Notes: generated by a model not told the origin, from the sequence alone. Numbered from the stretch's first letter, positions 1 to 9,279 are shown. The stretch is 62,098 nucleotides of DNA from an uncultured Kiritimatiellota bacterium (GCA_934635385.1 CAKTZI010000023.1:1-62098), one strand, 5' to 3'. Translations and numbers: made by a program.

Positions 1-107
1 ACGGGCGAGAGGGTCGTCAGCACCTCGTCGACGGCCTGGAGGAACTCCGGCTCGTTCGCGTTCTTCGCCTTGACGTCCTTCAGGACTTGCTCAATGTACT
101 TGTTCAA
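1..107 (-). CDS. gdhA: Glutamate dehydrogenase, N-terminal fragment (runs off the window)
   Basis: Only the first 35 codons are present. The minus-strand peptide begins MNKYIEQVLKDVKAKNANEP and continues with a segment of the type FLQAVDEVLTTL, which matches the N-terminal helix of NAD(P)-dependent glutamate dehydrogenases (a Glu-Phe-x-Gln-Ala-Val pattern). The start is TTG at 107, chosen because AAGGAG lies six bases upstream (114-119 on the plus strand) and no ATG is available. The enzyme would interconvert glutamate with 2-oxoglutarate and ammonium. A strong sigma-54 promoter precedes it. The identification rests on a short N-terminus, so it is probable rather than certain. Confidence 0.72.
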   Translation of the reverse strand, partial: MNKYIEQVLKDVKAKNANEPEFLQAVDEVLTTLSP

Positions 108-123
108 TTTACACTCCTTGTTG

Positions 124-139
124 ATCACGGTATTGTGAT
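124..139. promoter_or_regulatory. Inverted repeat ATCAC-N6-GTGAT in the gdhA leader
   Basis: A 5-bp dyad with a 6-bp spacer lies between the predicted gdhA transcription start (about 142, minus strand) and its Shine-Dalgarno site. It could be an operator acting on gdhA. Short enough to be chance. Confidence 0.35.
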
Positions 140-153
140 TTTACATTTTTTCA

Positions 154-168
154 GCAAAAGAAGTGCCA
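154..168 (-). promoter_or_regulatory. Sigma-54 (-24/-12) promoter of gdhA
   Basis: The minus strand reads TGGCAC-TTCTT-TTGC, a full match to the sigma-54 consensus with GG and GC separated by the required 10 bases. The -12 GC at 155-154 puts transcription start near 142, giving a leader of about 35 nt before the TTG of gdhA. The divergent neighbouring gene encodes a sigma-54-dependent activator, which supports the call. Confidence 0.85.
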
Positions 169-205
169 CATGCGCCGCCGGGCGCGCTTTCGGGCGGTTT
201 TGCCG

Positions 206-293
206 CACGTGGATTACGTGAAATGTAATGGCTCGTTGCAGAAAATTCCATCTCGTGTAATAAGCGAAGATTTCCTACTTCGCGCGCGCGAAG
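206..293. promoter_or_regulatory. Candidate enhancer sites for the sigma-54 activator
   Basis: Two dyads lie between gdhA and the activator: CACGT-N5-ACGTG (206-220) and a perfect 16-bp palindrome CTTCGCGCGCGCGAAG (278-293). The second is centred about 143 bp upstream of the predicted gdhA start, a usual enhancer distance. It also overlaps the -35/spacer region of the activator's own promoter, so it could mediate negative autoregulation. The protein that binds is inferred. Confidence 0.45.
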
Positions 294-298
294 ATAAA

Positions 299-307
299 TG
301 GTATAAT
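299..307 (+). promoter_or_regulatory. Extended -10 promoter TGGTATAAT of the activator gene
   Basis: TGG-TATAAT ends 8 bp before the ATG at 316, so the mRNA is expected to be leaderless or nearly so. No clear -35 box is visible; the 16-bp palindrome occupies that position. Confidence 0.75.
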
Positions 308-315
308 ACGTGACC

Positions 316-1848
316 ATGAAAGCAAAGCCGTCTTCTGAAATCACGGTCCTGAAGGAGATCACGACCGCCGTCGTGCGCGAGCGGAACGTGCGCAAGCTCC
401 TGGAGGAGGTTCTTGAGATCCTGGAGCGCAGCATGGGCATGCTGCGCGGCACGTTCGCGCTCCTGGAGGGCGACGAGCTGCGCATCGAGGCCTCGACGCG
501 CCAGCTGAACGCCGAGGAGCGCGCGCTGGGGCGCTACCACATCGGCGAGGGCATCACGGGCCTCGTCGCGAAGACGGGCCGCGCCGAGGTCGTCCTCGAC
601 ATCCGCAAGGACAGGCGCTTCCTGAACCGCACGAAGGCGCGAAACCCGGAGGAGGCTCTGTCGTTCGTCTGCGTGCCGCTCATCCACCGCGGCCAGATCG
701 TCGGCACGCTCTCCGCCGACCGCGAGATGCGCGGCGACACGACGTCGCTCGGACAGGACGTCGCGCTCCTGGAGATCATCGCCGGCATCATCGCCGAGGC
801 GGCGTCCGTCTACCGCGAGGAATGCGCCGAGCGCACGACGCTCATGGACGAGAACCGCAAGCTGCGCGACCTGCTGTCCGACAACGTGGGCAAGCTGATC
901 GGCAACGCGCCCGCGATGCGCGTCGTCTACGAGCAGATCCAGCAGGTCGCGCCGAGCGAGGCGACCGTCCTCATTCGCGGCGGCAGCGGCACGGGCAAGG
1001 AACTTGTCGCGCGCGCGATTCAGGGCCTCTCCATCCGCAAGGACAAGCCGTTCGTCGTCCTCAACTGCGCGGCCCTGCCGGAGGCTCTCGTCGAGTCGGA
1101 GCTGTTCGGGCACGAGAAGGGCGCGTTCACGGACGCGCGCGAACGGCGCATCGGGCGCGCCGAGGCGGCGGACGGCGGGACGCTCTTCCTCGACGAGATC
1201 GGCGACCTCTCGATTCCCGTGCAGGTGAAGCTGCTGCGCTTCCTGCAGGAGCGCACGTTCTCGCGCGTCGGCTCGAACGAGGAGCTGAAGAGCGACGTCC
1301 GCTTCATCGCCGCGACGAGCCGCAACCTGGAGGAACTGATGGAGAAGAAGCTCTTCCGCGAAGACCTCTACTATCGGCTTTCCGTCTTCCCGATCGTGTT
1401 GCCCGCGCTCGCCGAGCGCAAGGACGACATCATTCTCCTCGCGGAGCATTTCCTGCGGCGCATGAACATGAAGTACGGCAAGTCGATCGCGCGCATTTCC
1501 GCGCCGGCGATGAACATGCTGCAGGCCTACGCCTGGCCGGGGAACGTGCGCGAACTGGAGAACTGCATCGAGCGCGCGGTGCTGACGACGAAGGACGACA
1601 CGATCCACGGCTACAACCTGCCGCCGGCGATCCAGGTCGAGGAGTTCGCCGAAGATCCGTTCAACCCGGAGGCGAAGCTGACGCTGGACGACCAGGTCGC
1701 GGCGTTCGAGCGGCGCGTCCTGATGGAGACGCTGAAGCGGCACAACGGCAACCGCAGCGCGGCGGGGCGCGAGCTCGGCGTGTCGCCGCGCATGATGAAC
1801 TACCGCCTCACGCGCGCGGGCATCATCAAGGGGGTCGAAAAGGCATGA
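316..1848 (+). CDS. Sigma-54-dependent activator, NifA-like (GAF, AAA+, Fis HTH)
   Basis: A 510-residue enhancer-binding protein. Residues about 1-170 form a GAF sensor domain. About 195-430 form the AAA+ domain, with Walker A GGSGTGKE (usually GESGTGKE), Walker B as GGTLFLDEIGDL, and an arginine-finger/sensor region. The last 60 residues are a Fis-type helix-turn-helix (NRSAAGRELGVSPRMMNYRL). The sigma-contacting GAFTGA loop reads GAFTDA, an uncommon variant that may weaken or alter sigma-54 remodelling. ATG 316 is preferred over an in-frame GTG at 310 because the -10 box sits just upstream. The gene diverges from gdhA, which carries a sigma-54 promoter, and overlaps hisH by four bases (ATGA). 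A nitrogen or glutamine response is inferred. Confidence 0.9.
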   Translation: MKAKPSSEITVLKEITTAVVRERNVRKLLEEVLEILERSMGMLRGTFALLEGDELRIEASTRQLNAEERALGRYHIGEGITGLVAKTGRAEVVLDIRKDRRFLNRTKARNPEEALSFVCVPLIHRGQIVGTLSADREMRGDTTSLGQDVALLEIIAGIIAEAASVYREECAERTTLMDENRKLRDLLSDNVGKLIGNAPAMRVVYEQIQQVAPSEATVLIRGGSGTGKELVARAIQGLSIRKDKPFVVLNCAALPEALVESELFGHEKGAFTDARERRIGRAEAADGGTLFLDEIGDLSIPVQVKLLRFLQERTFSRVGSNEELKSDVRFIAATSRNLEELMEKKLFREDLYYRLSVFPIVLPALAERKDDIILLAEHFLRRMNMKYGKSIARISAPAMNMLQAYAWPGNVRELENCIERAVLTTKDDTIHGYNLPPAIQVEEFAEDPFNPEAKLTLDDQVAAFERRVLMETLKRHNGNRSAAGRELGVSPRMMNYRLTRAGIIKGVEKA

Positions 1849-2510
1849 CGGCGATCGTCGACTACAGGGCCGGGAACCTGACAAGCGTCCGCTACGCCTT
1901 TGACGCGCTCGGCGTCGAGACGGCCGTGACGCGCGACCCGGCGGCGATCCGCGCCGCCGGCCGCGTGGTCTTCCCCGGCGTCGGCGCGGCGAAGTACGCG
2001 ATGGAGAGCCTGCGCGAGCTGGGGCTCGTCGAGGCCGTGCGCGAGGCCGCCGAGACGAAGCCGTTCCTCGGCATCTGCCTCGGCATGCAGATTCTCTTCG
2101 ACCGTTCGGAGGAGGACGGCGGCGTCGACACGCTCGGCATCCTGCCGGGGCAGGTGAAGCGCTTTCCGCACGTCGCGGGCTTCAAGGTGCCGGAGATCGG
2201 CTGGAATCAGGTGAGAATAATCGAATGGACGAATGACCGAATAATCGAATCTGGCGAGAGGAAGCAGACGGGAGCCGTTCCAATTCGATCATTCGACCAT
2301 TCGACCATTCGGCAATTTCCTGCGGAGGAATACTATTTCGTCCATTCCTACTATGCCGAGATCTGCCCGTACACGGTTGGCGTGACGGACTACGCGGGCG
2401 TCGAATTCACCGCGCTCGTGAAGAAGGGCCGCCTCTGGGCGAGCCAGTTCCATCCCGAAAAGTCCGGCCGCGTCGGGCTCGACCTCATCAAGGAGTGGCT
2501 GTCATGCTGA
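1845..2510 (+). CDS. hisH: Imidazole glycerol phosphate synthase, glutamine amidotransferase subunit
   Basis: HisH releases ammonia from glutamine and channels it to HisF in histidine and purine-precursor synthesis. The class I amidotransferase nucleophile lies in GICLGMQ (Cys about residue 82), and the His-Glu of the triad in SQFHPEKSG near the C-terminus. The protein is 221 residues, longer than the usual 200 or so. The excess is a block of about 34 residues between GWNQV and EEYYFVHSYY that is encoded by a self-complementary repeat (2214-2316) and has no counterpart in the family. The start overlaps the stop of the upstream activator, and the end overlaps hisF by 7 bases, so all three are probably translationally coupled. 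Confidence 0.95.
   Translation: MTAIVDYRAGNLTSVRYAFDALGVETAVTRDPAAIRAAGRVVFPGVGAAKYAMESLRELGLVEAVREAAETKPFLGICLGMQILFDRSEEDGGVDTLGILPGQVKRFPHVAGFKVPEIGWNQVRIIEWTNDRIIESGERKQTGAVPIRSFDHSTIRQFPAEEYYFVHSYYAEICPYTVGVTDYAGVEFTALVKKGRLWASQFHPEKSGRVGLDLIKEWLSC
2214..2316. repeat. In-frame self-complementary repeat block inside hisH
   Basis: The left arm (2215-2251) repeats GAATGRNCGAATAATCGAAT-like units. The right arm (2282-2312) repeats the complement, ATTCGACC units. A middle segment of about 30 bases separates them. The block is translated as motifs such as RIIEWTNDRIIE and IRSFDHSTIRQF. The same units occur in the D-aminoacylase and tatD genes. It looks like an insertion that preserved the frame. 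Confidence 0.85.
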
Positions 2511-3274
2511 CGAAGCGCGTCATCCCGTGCCTCGACGTGCGCAATGGGCGCGTCACGAAGGGCGTCAAGTTCAAGAACAACGTCGATCTCGGCGATCCCG
2601 TCGAAATGGCGGTGAAGTATTCCGAGGGCGGGGCGGACGAGCTGGTCTTCTACGACATCACGGCCTCGGCTGAAGGGCGGCCGATCGACATCGGCATGGT
2701 CGCGGCGGTCGCGCAGGCGGTGCGCATCCCGTTCGCGGTCGGCGGCGGCATCCGCACGACGGCGGACATGGAGCGCGTCATCCTCGCGGGGGCGGAGAAG
2801 ATCTCCGTCAACTCGCTTGCGGTGAAGAATCCGGCGATCATCGCGGAGGGGGCGAAGGCGTTCGGCGCGCAGTGCGTCGTCCTCGGCATGGATCCGGTGA
2901 AGTCGGCGCGGTGTCCGAGCGGCTACGAGATCACGACGCGGGGCTTCCGCGAGTTCACGGGCATGGACGCCGTCGAATGGGCGAAGCGCGCGGCGGATCT
3001 CGGCGCGGGCGAGATCGTCGTCAACTCGGTCGATGCGGACGGCACGCGGGCGGGCTTCGAGCTGACGATCACGCGGCTGATCGCGGAGGCGGTCGGCGTC
3101 CCGGTCGTCGCGTCCGGCGGCGCGGGCTGCCCGGAGCATCTCGTCACGGTCTTCCGCGAGGCAAAGGCCGACGCGGCCATCGTCGCGGGCATGATCCACA
3201 CGGGCGACTGCACGCTCGCCGAGATCAAGGCCGTGATGGCCGCCGCCGGCATCCCGACGCGGATGAGCTGGTGA
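2504..3274 (+). CDS. hisF: Imidazole glycerol phosphate synthase, cyclase subunit
   Basis: A 256-residue TIM-barrel enzyme that closes the imidazole ring of imidazole glycerol phosphate and releases AICAR, using ammonia from HisH. Visible hallmarks are the N-terminal RVIPCLDV with catalytic Asp, the phosphate-binding FAVGGGIRT, GMDPV with the second catalytic Asp near residue 130, NSVDADGTRAG, and VVASGGAG near the C-terminus. ATG 2504 lies inside the hisH coding end, which fits a coupled HisHF dimer. No other his genes are nearby, so the rest of the pathway must be elsewhere. Confidence 0.96.
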   Translation: MLTKRVIPCLDVRNGRVTKGVKFKNNVDLGDPVEMAVKYSEGGADELVFYDITASAEGRPIDIGMVAAVAQAVRIPFAVGGGIRTTADMERVILAGAEKISVNSLAVKNPAIIAEGAKAFGAQCVVLGMDPVKSARCPSGYEITTRGFREFTGMDAVEWAKRAADLGAGEIVVNSVDADGTRAGFELTITRLIAEAVGVPVVASGGAGCPEHLVTVFREAKADAAIVAGMIHTGDCTLAEIKAVMAAAGIPTRMSW

Positions 3275-3324
3275 CCACAGACGGACACGGGCATGCGGCG
3301 TGCAGGTGCGGACGGCGGATTTTT

Positions 3325-3332
3325 GCTATAAT
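3325..3332 (+). promoter_or_regulatory. Promoter (-10 GCTATAAT) for nahK-luxS
   Basis: TTTTTGCTATAAT, an extended -10 with TGC, lies 33 bp before the nahK ATG. A Shine-Dalgarno-like AAAAGGA sits in the leader. The 92-bp gap 3275-3365 holds nothing else recognisable. Confidence 0.7.
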
Positions 3333-3365
3333 TCACGACTAACAGGAAAAGGACAACCTCTACAG

Positions 3366-4403
3366 ATGTCGAATCGCAACTATTCGCAGGAAGAGCTTCG
3401 CGCCGTCTTGGATCAGATGGGCGTCACGGGCGTGACGGATGTCGCGCGCTACGGGTCTGGGCACATCAACGACACGTTCAAGGTCGAGACCGACCGTGGC
3501 GTGCGCTTCATCCTCCAGCGCGTCAACACCGACATCTTCCCGCCGGAACTTCTGAAAAGCAATGTGCTGCGCGTCACGCGCCACCTCCAGTCGAAGGGCG
3601 TGAAGACGCTGGACGTGATCGGCTACGAGAACCCGTGGCGCGTCTATGCGTTTCTGGAGGGCTACACGTCCGTCGACCTCATCACGAGCCCGGCTCAGGC
3701 CGAACTTGCCGCCGGCGCGTTCGCGAAGTTCCAGAACGACCTCGCCGACTTGCCGCCGCCGCGCCTCGGCGAAATCATCCCGAAGTTCCACGACACGGTT
3801 GACCGTCTGCGCCTTCTCGACGCGGCGGTTGCGGCGGACGTGAAGGGCCGCAAGGCGAAAGTCGCCGCCGAACTCGCGTTCGTCGACAAACGCCGCGAAG
3901 AGGCCGCGAAGATCGTCACGATGATGCGCCGCGGCGAGATCCCGGAGCGCGTCACGCACAACGACACGAAGATCAACAACGTGATGCTCGCGCCGGACGG
4001 CACGAACGTCGTCATCGACCTCGACACGACGATGCCCGGCTCCGCGCTCTACGACTTCGGCGACATGGTGCGCACGTCGTCCGCCGCCGCCGCCGAGGAC
4101 GAGAAGGATCTCTCGAAGGTCTACTCGAAGAGGGAATACTTCGAGGCGCTGGTGAAGGGCTACCTTGCGGGTGCGAAGTTCCTGACGGAGGCGGAGAAGG
4201 CGAATCTCGCGTTTTCGGGCCGGCTCATCACGCTCACGATCGGCATCCGCTTCCTGACGGACTACCTCGCGGGCGACACGTACTTCCGCACGGCCTATGA
4301 CGACCACAACCTTGTGCGCTGCCGGACGCAGCTCAAGATGGTCGAGTCGATGGAGCAGCAGGCCGACGAATACGAGGCGATCGTTCGCCAGTACGCGAAA
4401 TAA
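3366..4403 (+). CDS. nahK: N-acetylhexosamine 1-kinase
   Basis: A 345-residue kinase of the aminoglycoside-phosphotransferase fold. It resembles bifidobacterial NahK over its whole length: GSGHINDTF in the nucleotide loop, FILQRVNTDIFP, the catalytic VTHNDTKINN, the metal-binding VIDLDTTMPGS, LYDFGD, and a conserved tail DDHNLVRCRTQLKMVESMEQ. NahK phosphorylates GlcNAc and GalNAc at C1 for salvage from mucin or milk-type glycans. It has its own promoter and is followed after 23 bp by luxS. A generic sugar or choline kinase is the alternative, but the end-to-end motif match favours NahK. Confidence 0.85.
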   Translation: MSNRNYSQEELRAVLDQMGVTGVTDVARYGSGHINDTFKVETDRGVRFILQRVNTDIFPPELLKSNVLRVTRHLQSKGVKTLDVIGYENPWRVYAFLEGYTSVDLITSPAQAELAAGAFAKFQNDLADLPPPRLGEIIPKFHDTVDRLRLLDAAVAADVKGRKAKVAAELAFVDKRREEAAKIVTMMRRGEIPERVTHNDTKINNVMLAPDGTNVVIDLDTTMPGSALYDFGDMVRTSSAAAAEDEKDLSKVYSKREYFEALVKGYLAGAKFLTEAEKANLAFSGRLITLTIGIRFLTDYLAGDTYFRTAYDDHNLVRCRTQLKMVESMEQQADEYEAIVRQYAK

Positions 4404-4426
4404 GGATTTAGGGAGGAATTAGCGCC

Positions 4427-4942
4427 ATGGAACTCATTGCCAGCTTTCAGGTTGACCACACGAAGATCCGTCCCGGCATCTACGTCTCGCGCGTCGATGC
4501 GGTCGGGGACGGCTTCGTGACGACGTTCGACGTGCGCATGAAGCGTCCGAACGTCGAGCCGGCCGTCCACCCGAACGCGCTCCACACGATCGAGCATATC
4601 GTCGCGACGTACCTGCGCAACGACCCCGTGTGGAAAGACCGCATCGTCTACTGGGGACCGATGGGATGCCTCACGGGCAACTACCTGCTCGTGAAGGGGC
4701 GTCCGACGCCGCAGGAGATCTGTCCGCTCGTCCTCGCCGCGTTCCGCCACTGCCGCGACTACGCGGGCGAGGTGCCGGGGACGACGGCCGAGACGTGCGG
4801 CAACTTCCGTCTGCACGACCTCGCGATGGCGAAGTGGGAGGCCGCGCGGTTCGTGGAACGGCTGGAGAAGGAGCCTTGCTTCGACTACCCGACGGCGACG
4901 CGCGTCGTGACCGAGGCCGGGCGGTTCTTCCACGATTCGTGA
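4427..4942 (+). CDS. luxS: S-ribosylhomocysteine lyase
   Basis: LuxS cleaves S-ribosylhomocysteine to homocysteine and DPD, the AI-2 precursor, in the activated methyl cycle. The 171-residue protein has the metal-binding HTIEH (about residues 53-57), the catalytic cysteine in GPMGCLTGNY, and the third metal ligand in ETCGNF near residue 126. GGGAGGA precedes the ATG. It probably shares the nahK transcript. No pfs gene is in the window. Confidence 0.97.
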   Translation: MELIASFQVDHTKIRPGIYVSRVDAVGDGFVTTFDVRMKRPNVEPAVHPNALHTIEHIVATYLRNDPVWKDRIVYWGPMGCLTGNYLLVKGRPTPQEICPLVLAAFRHCRDYAGEVPGTTAETCGNFRLHDLAMAKWEAARFVERLEKEPCFDYPTATRVVTEAGRFFHDS

Positions 4943-4996
4943 GACAAGTCAAATTTGAGTCAAACCCAAACAAAAGAAAACAAAGGAGAACATAAG

Positions 4997-6220
4997 ATGA
5001 AGAAACCCATTCTGTCGATTTTGGCGGCGGTCGTCGCCGGCTGCTGCCTGGCTGGCGCGCCGAAAGACTCGGGCACGACCTTCGCGCGCGACGCGCTTCA
5101 GCCCTACGTGGATTCCGGCGAGCTGCCGGGCGCGATCAACGTCTTCTACAAGGACGGCGTGCAGGAGACGTGCGCGATCGGCTATGCGGACGTCGCGGCG
5201 AAGCGCAAGATCGCGCTCGACGACGTCTACATGCAGTGCTCGCAGACGAAGGGCTTCTGCGGCGTGACGATCGCGAAGCTCGTGGAGGAAGGGAAGATCA
5301 CGCTCGACGATCCCGTGTCGAAGTACCTGCCGGAGTTCAAGACGCTCTGGATCAACGCCGGGGAGTCGAACGGCGTGCGGACGCTCGTGAAGGCGAAGAA
5401 CGTCCTCACGATCCGCATGGTGCTGAACCACACGGGCGGCTTCCCGTTCGAGATCTGCGCGAAGCAGGGCAACCTGAAGGGCGGCGGCTGGTCGGGCGGC
5501 GCGCCGCTCCGCCAGACGGCGGCGATTGCGGCGGCCTCGCCGCTCCTGTTCGAGCCGGGCACGAAGGTGCAGTACTCGAACACGGGCATTGACATCGGCG
5601 CGGCGGTCGTCGAGGTCGTGACGGGGATGCACTGGGAGGACTACCTCCAGCAGACCGTCCTCGATCCGCTCGGCATGAAGGACACGACGTTCTGGCCGAC
5701 GGACGCGCAGCTCGCGCACCTCGTCGAGAGCTACACCTGCCAGAAGGGCGCGCCGGCGAAGTACCTCTACGAGCACGCGATGGAGCAGCGTCCCTACAAC
5801 GACCGCGGGCGCATCTTCGCCTCGGCGGGCGCGGGCCTCTGGACGACGGCGAACGACCAGCTCAAGTTCTACAAGATGCTCATGAACCTCGGAGTCGGCG
5901 ACAACGGCGCGCGGATCCTCAAGGAGGAGACGGTGAAGTCGATTCTCGCGGTCTCGACGCGTCCGTCGGGCCTCGGCGGCTATTCGCTCGGCCTTGCCGC
6001 GCCGGAGAAGGACGGCGACGACCAGTGGTTTGGCCACGGCGGCGCGTGGGGCACGAACTGCATGGTCAACTGGCACCGCAAGGAGCTGAAGCTCTGGGCC
6101 GTGCAGCTCGCGGGCGGGCCGCGTCCGTGGGACAAGGCGCGCGGCGAGGCGGAGAAGAAGTTCTTCCGGTACGTGATCGACAATTCCGGCGCGAACGCCT
6201 ACACGGGCCGCGTGAAGTAA
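4997..6220 (+). CDS. Secreted serine hydrolase, class C beta-lactamase/esterase family
   Basis: A 407-residue exported protein. The N-terminus MKKPILSILAAVVAGCCLAG is a signal peptide with a possible lipobox cysteine. The serine beta-lactamase/DD-peptidase fold is shown by SxxK as SQTK (about residue 80), YxN as YSN, and a GHGG motif near the C-terminus in place of KTG. Such EstB-like enzymes hydrolyse esters or peptidoglycan-derived peptides; the substrate cannot be told. Start: ATG 4997 with AAAGGAG seven bases upstream. It is followed after 21 bp by the helicase gene. Confidence 0.88.
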   Translation: MKKPILSILAAVVAGCCLAGAPKDSGTTFARDALQPYVDSGELPGAINVFYKDGVQETCAIGYADVAAKRKIALDDVYMQCSQTKGFCGVTIAKLVEEGKITLDDPVSKYLPEFKTLWINAGESNGVRTLVKAKNVLTIRMVLNHTGGFPFEICAKQGNLKGGGWSGGAPLRQTAAIAAASPLLFEPGTKVQYSNTGIDIGAAVVEVVTGMHWEDYLQQTVLDPLGMKDTTFWPTDAQLAHLVESYTCQKGAPAKYLYEHAMEQRPYNDRGRIFASAGAGLWTTANDQLKFYKMLMNLGVGDNGARILKEETVKSILAVSTRPSGLGGYSLGLAAPEKDGDDQWFGHGGAWGTNCMVNWHRKELKLWAVQLAGGPRPWDKARGEAEKKFFRYVIDNSGANAYTGRVK

Positions 6221-6241
6221 GGCAGGAAAGAAGAGAAGAAG

Positions 6242-7561
<1,320 letters not shown>

Positions 7562-7579
7562 AAACGTGTTGCATGCGCG

Positions 7580-9259
7580 ATGACGCGAATTGCCAACGGA
7601 ACGGTTGTCGATGGCACGGGGAAGCCCGCGTTTGTCGGCGACGTGTGGGTGGACAGCGACCGGATCGTCGACGTCGTGCCGCATGCGCCGGACGCTGCGC
7701 CCACGCGTGCGGACGTTGCGACGGTTGACGCGACGGGGCGAATTGTTTCGCCGGGCTTCATCGACGCGCACACGCATTCGGACGCCTACCTCGTGCTGGA
7801 GCCGGATGCGCCGTCGAAAGTCACGCAGGGCGTCACGACCGAAATCAACGGCCAGTGCGGCGGCTCCATCGCTCCGCGCTATGGCGAGGCGCGGCTGTCG
7901 AGCGACTGGGCCGCGCTGCTGGGCGACCGCCTCACGTGGCGTTCGCTCGCCGAGTATCGTGCGGTGCTGGACGCCGCGAAACCCGCCGTCAACACCGTGC
8001 AGTTCGTCGGACACAACACCTTGCGCTCGTCCGTCGTCGGCTACGCGGGGTGTGCGGCGACGCCGGACGAGATGGCGCGCATGCAGCGGCTCTTGGAGCA
8101 GGCGCTGGACGAGGGCGGCTGGGGCCTCACGACGGGACTCATCTACCAGCCGGGGAAGTACGCGACGCCGGAGGAGGTCGAGGCCCTGGCGTGCGTCGCC
8201 GCGCGGCGCGGCGGCCTCTACGCGACGCACATGCGTTCGGAAGGCGACCGGATACTCGAGTCGATCGACGAGGTGATCGCGCTCGCGCAGAAGACGGGCA
8301 TTCGGGCGGAGATCTCGCACCTGAAGACGAGCGGAAGGAAGAACTGGCACAAGATCGACGCCGTGCTGGAGAAGATCGAGCGGGCGATGTCGGACGGTCT
8401 GCTGCTCGGCAGCGACCGCTATCCCTACTGCGCGGCGGGGACAGACCTCGACGTGCTGCTGCCGGACTGGGCGCAGGAGGGCGCCGCGCCGGCGGAGATG
8501 GCTCGATTGAAGATTTCGGATCTCAGATCTCGGATTGTCGCGGAAATCAACGCGCTCGACCGCGACTGGTCGACGGTGATGATCGGCGGCACGTGGGCGG
8601 CGGAAAACAGGGCCTTCAGCGGAAAGACGGTAAGGGAAATAATCGAATCGGCGAATGATCGAATGATCGAATGGTCGAATGATCGAATGGGCGAATCGGC
8701 GAATGGGCGAATGGTCGCGCCGCTGTCCGCTGTCCGCTGTCCTTCGTCCTCGCATTCGTCCTCGCCCTTGACCCCCGGCGACCTGATCTGCTCGATTCTC
8801 GAACGGGACGGCTGCAAGACAGGCGCGTTCTTCTTCGGCATGAGCGAGGAGAACCTCGACAAGATCTACGCGCGGCCATGGATCGTGCCGGGGAGCGACG
8901 CCTCGCTTCGTGCGCCGTGGGGGCCGCTGTCGGCAGATCATCCGCATCCACGCGCCTACGCGACGATGCCCGAATTCTACCGCCGCGTCCGTGCGCTCGG
9001 CTTCTCGCGCGAGGAGGCGGTCGCCCGCATGACGTCCGTTCCCGCGCGGCGGTTCGGGATCCGGGGGCGCGGCGTCCTGGAGAAGGGCGCGTTTGCCGAT
9101 CTCGTCGTCTGGGACGAGGCGGAATTTGTCGCGAAGGCGACGTATTTCGCGCCGCACCAGTTCACGGGCGGCGTGAAGCTCGTCATGGTCAACGGCGTCG
9201 TGCCCTATGCGGACGGCGCATTCACCGGCCATCGCGGCGGACGGTTCCTGGAACGGTAA
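7580..9259 (+). CDS. N-acyl-D-amino-acid deacylase (amidohydrolase)
   Basis: A 559-residue metal-dependent amidohydrolase. Key motifs: HTHSD metal ligands, QGVTTEINGQCG with the metal-bridging cysteine typical of D-aminoacylases, THMRSEG, AEISHLK, and SD late in the barrel. The C-terminal beta-domain carries GAFADLVVWD. Family members deacylate N-acyl-D-amino acids. Two family-atypical stretches are seen, both encoded by short-motif repeats: KISDLRSRI (8511-8537) and a segment of about 45 residues rich in NDRMIEWSNDRM and Ser/Pro (8638-8766) that follows GKTVREI, where homologues run directly into the next helix. The frame stays open throughout. Confidence 0.88.
   Translation: MTRIANGTVVDGTGKPAFVGDVWVDSDRIVDVVPHAPDAAPTRADVATVDATGRIVSPGFIDAHTHSDAYLVLEPDAPSKVTQGVTTEINGQCGGSIAPRYGEARLSSDWAALLGDRLTWRSLAEYRAVLDAAKPAVNTVQFVGHNTLRSSVVGYAGCAATPDEMARMQRLLEQALDEGGWGLTTGLIYQPGKYATPEEVEALACVAARRGGLYATHMRSEGDRILESIDEVIALAQKTGIRAEISHLKTSGRKNWHKIDAVLEKIERAMSDGLLLGSDRYPYCAAGTDLDVLLPDWAQEGAAPAEMARLKISDLRSRIVAEINALDRDWSTVMIGGTWAAENRAFSGKTVREIIESANDRMIEWSNDRMGESANGRMVAPLSAVRCPSSSHSSSPLTPGDLICSILERDGCKTGAFFFGMSEENLDKIYARPWIVPGSDASLRAPWGPLSADHPHPRAYATMPEFYRRVRALGFSREEAVARMTSVPARRFGIRGRGVLEKGAFADLVVWDEAEFVAKATYFAPHQFTGGVKLVMVNGVVPYADGAFTGHRGGRFLER
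8511..8537. repeat. Short palindromic insert GGATCTCAGATCTCGGAT type in the deacylase gene
   Basis: A self-complementary stretch built from TCGGATCTCAGATCTCGGAT. It is translated as ISDLRSRI and falls in a position not expected to be conserved. It resembles the other inserts in style. Confidence 0.5.
8638..8766. repeat. In-frame composite repeat block inside the deacylase gene
   Basis: Nine or so tandem GAATGRTC/GAATCGGC units (8642-8715) are followed by three CTGTCCG units and CGTCCTCG/CATTCGTCCTCG. The first unit type is the same as in the hisH left arm; the GTCCGCTGTCC type is the complement of the GGACAGCGGACAG seen at the frameshift in the BNR-repeat gene (28611-28636). The block adds about 43 codons in frame. 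Confidence 0.8.
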
Positions 9260-9270
9260 GGCGTGAGTCC

Positions 9271-9279
9271 GACCGATCT
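9271..9279. repeat. Left copy of the 9-bp target duplication GACCGATCT
   Basis: GACCGATCT sits immediately outside the left inverted repeat and recurs at 11022-11030, so the element arrived by transposition recently enough to leave a perfect duplication. Confidence 0.9.

Noticed and set aside
3366..4403. Aminoglycoside phosphotransferase (resistance gene)
   Set aside because: The fold is shared, but loop and tail motifs match N-acetylhexosamine kinases along the whole length.
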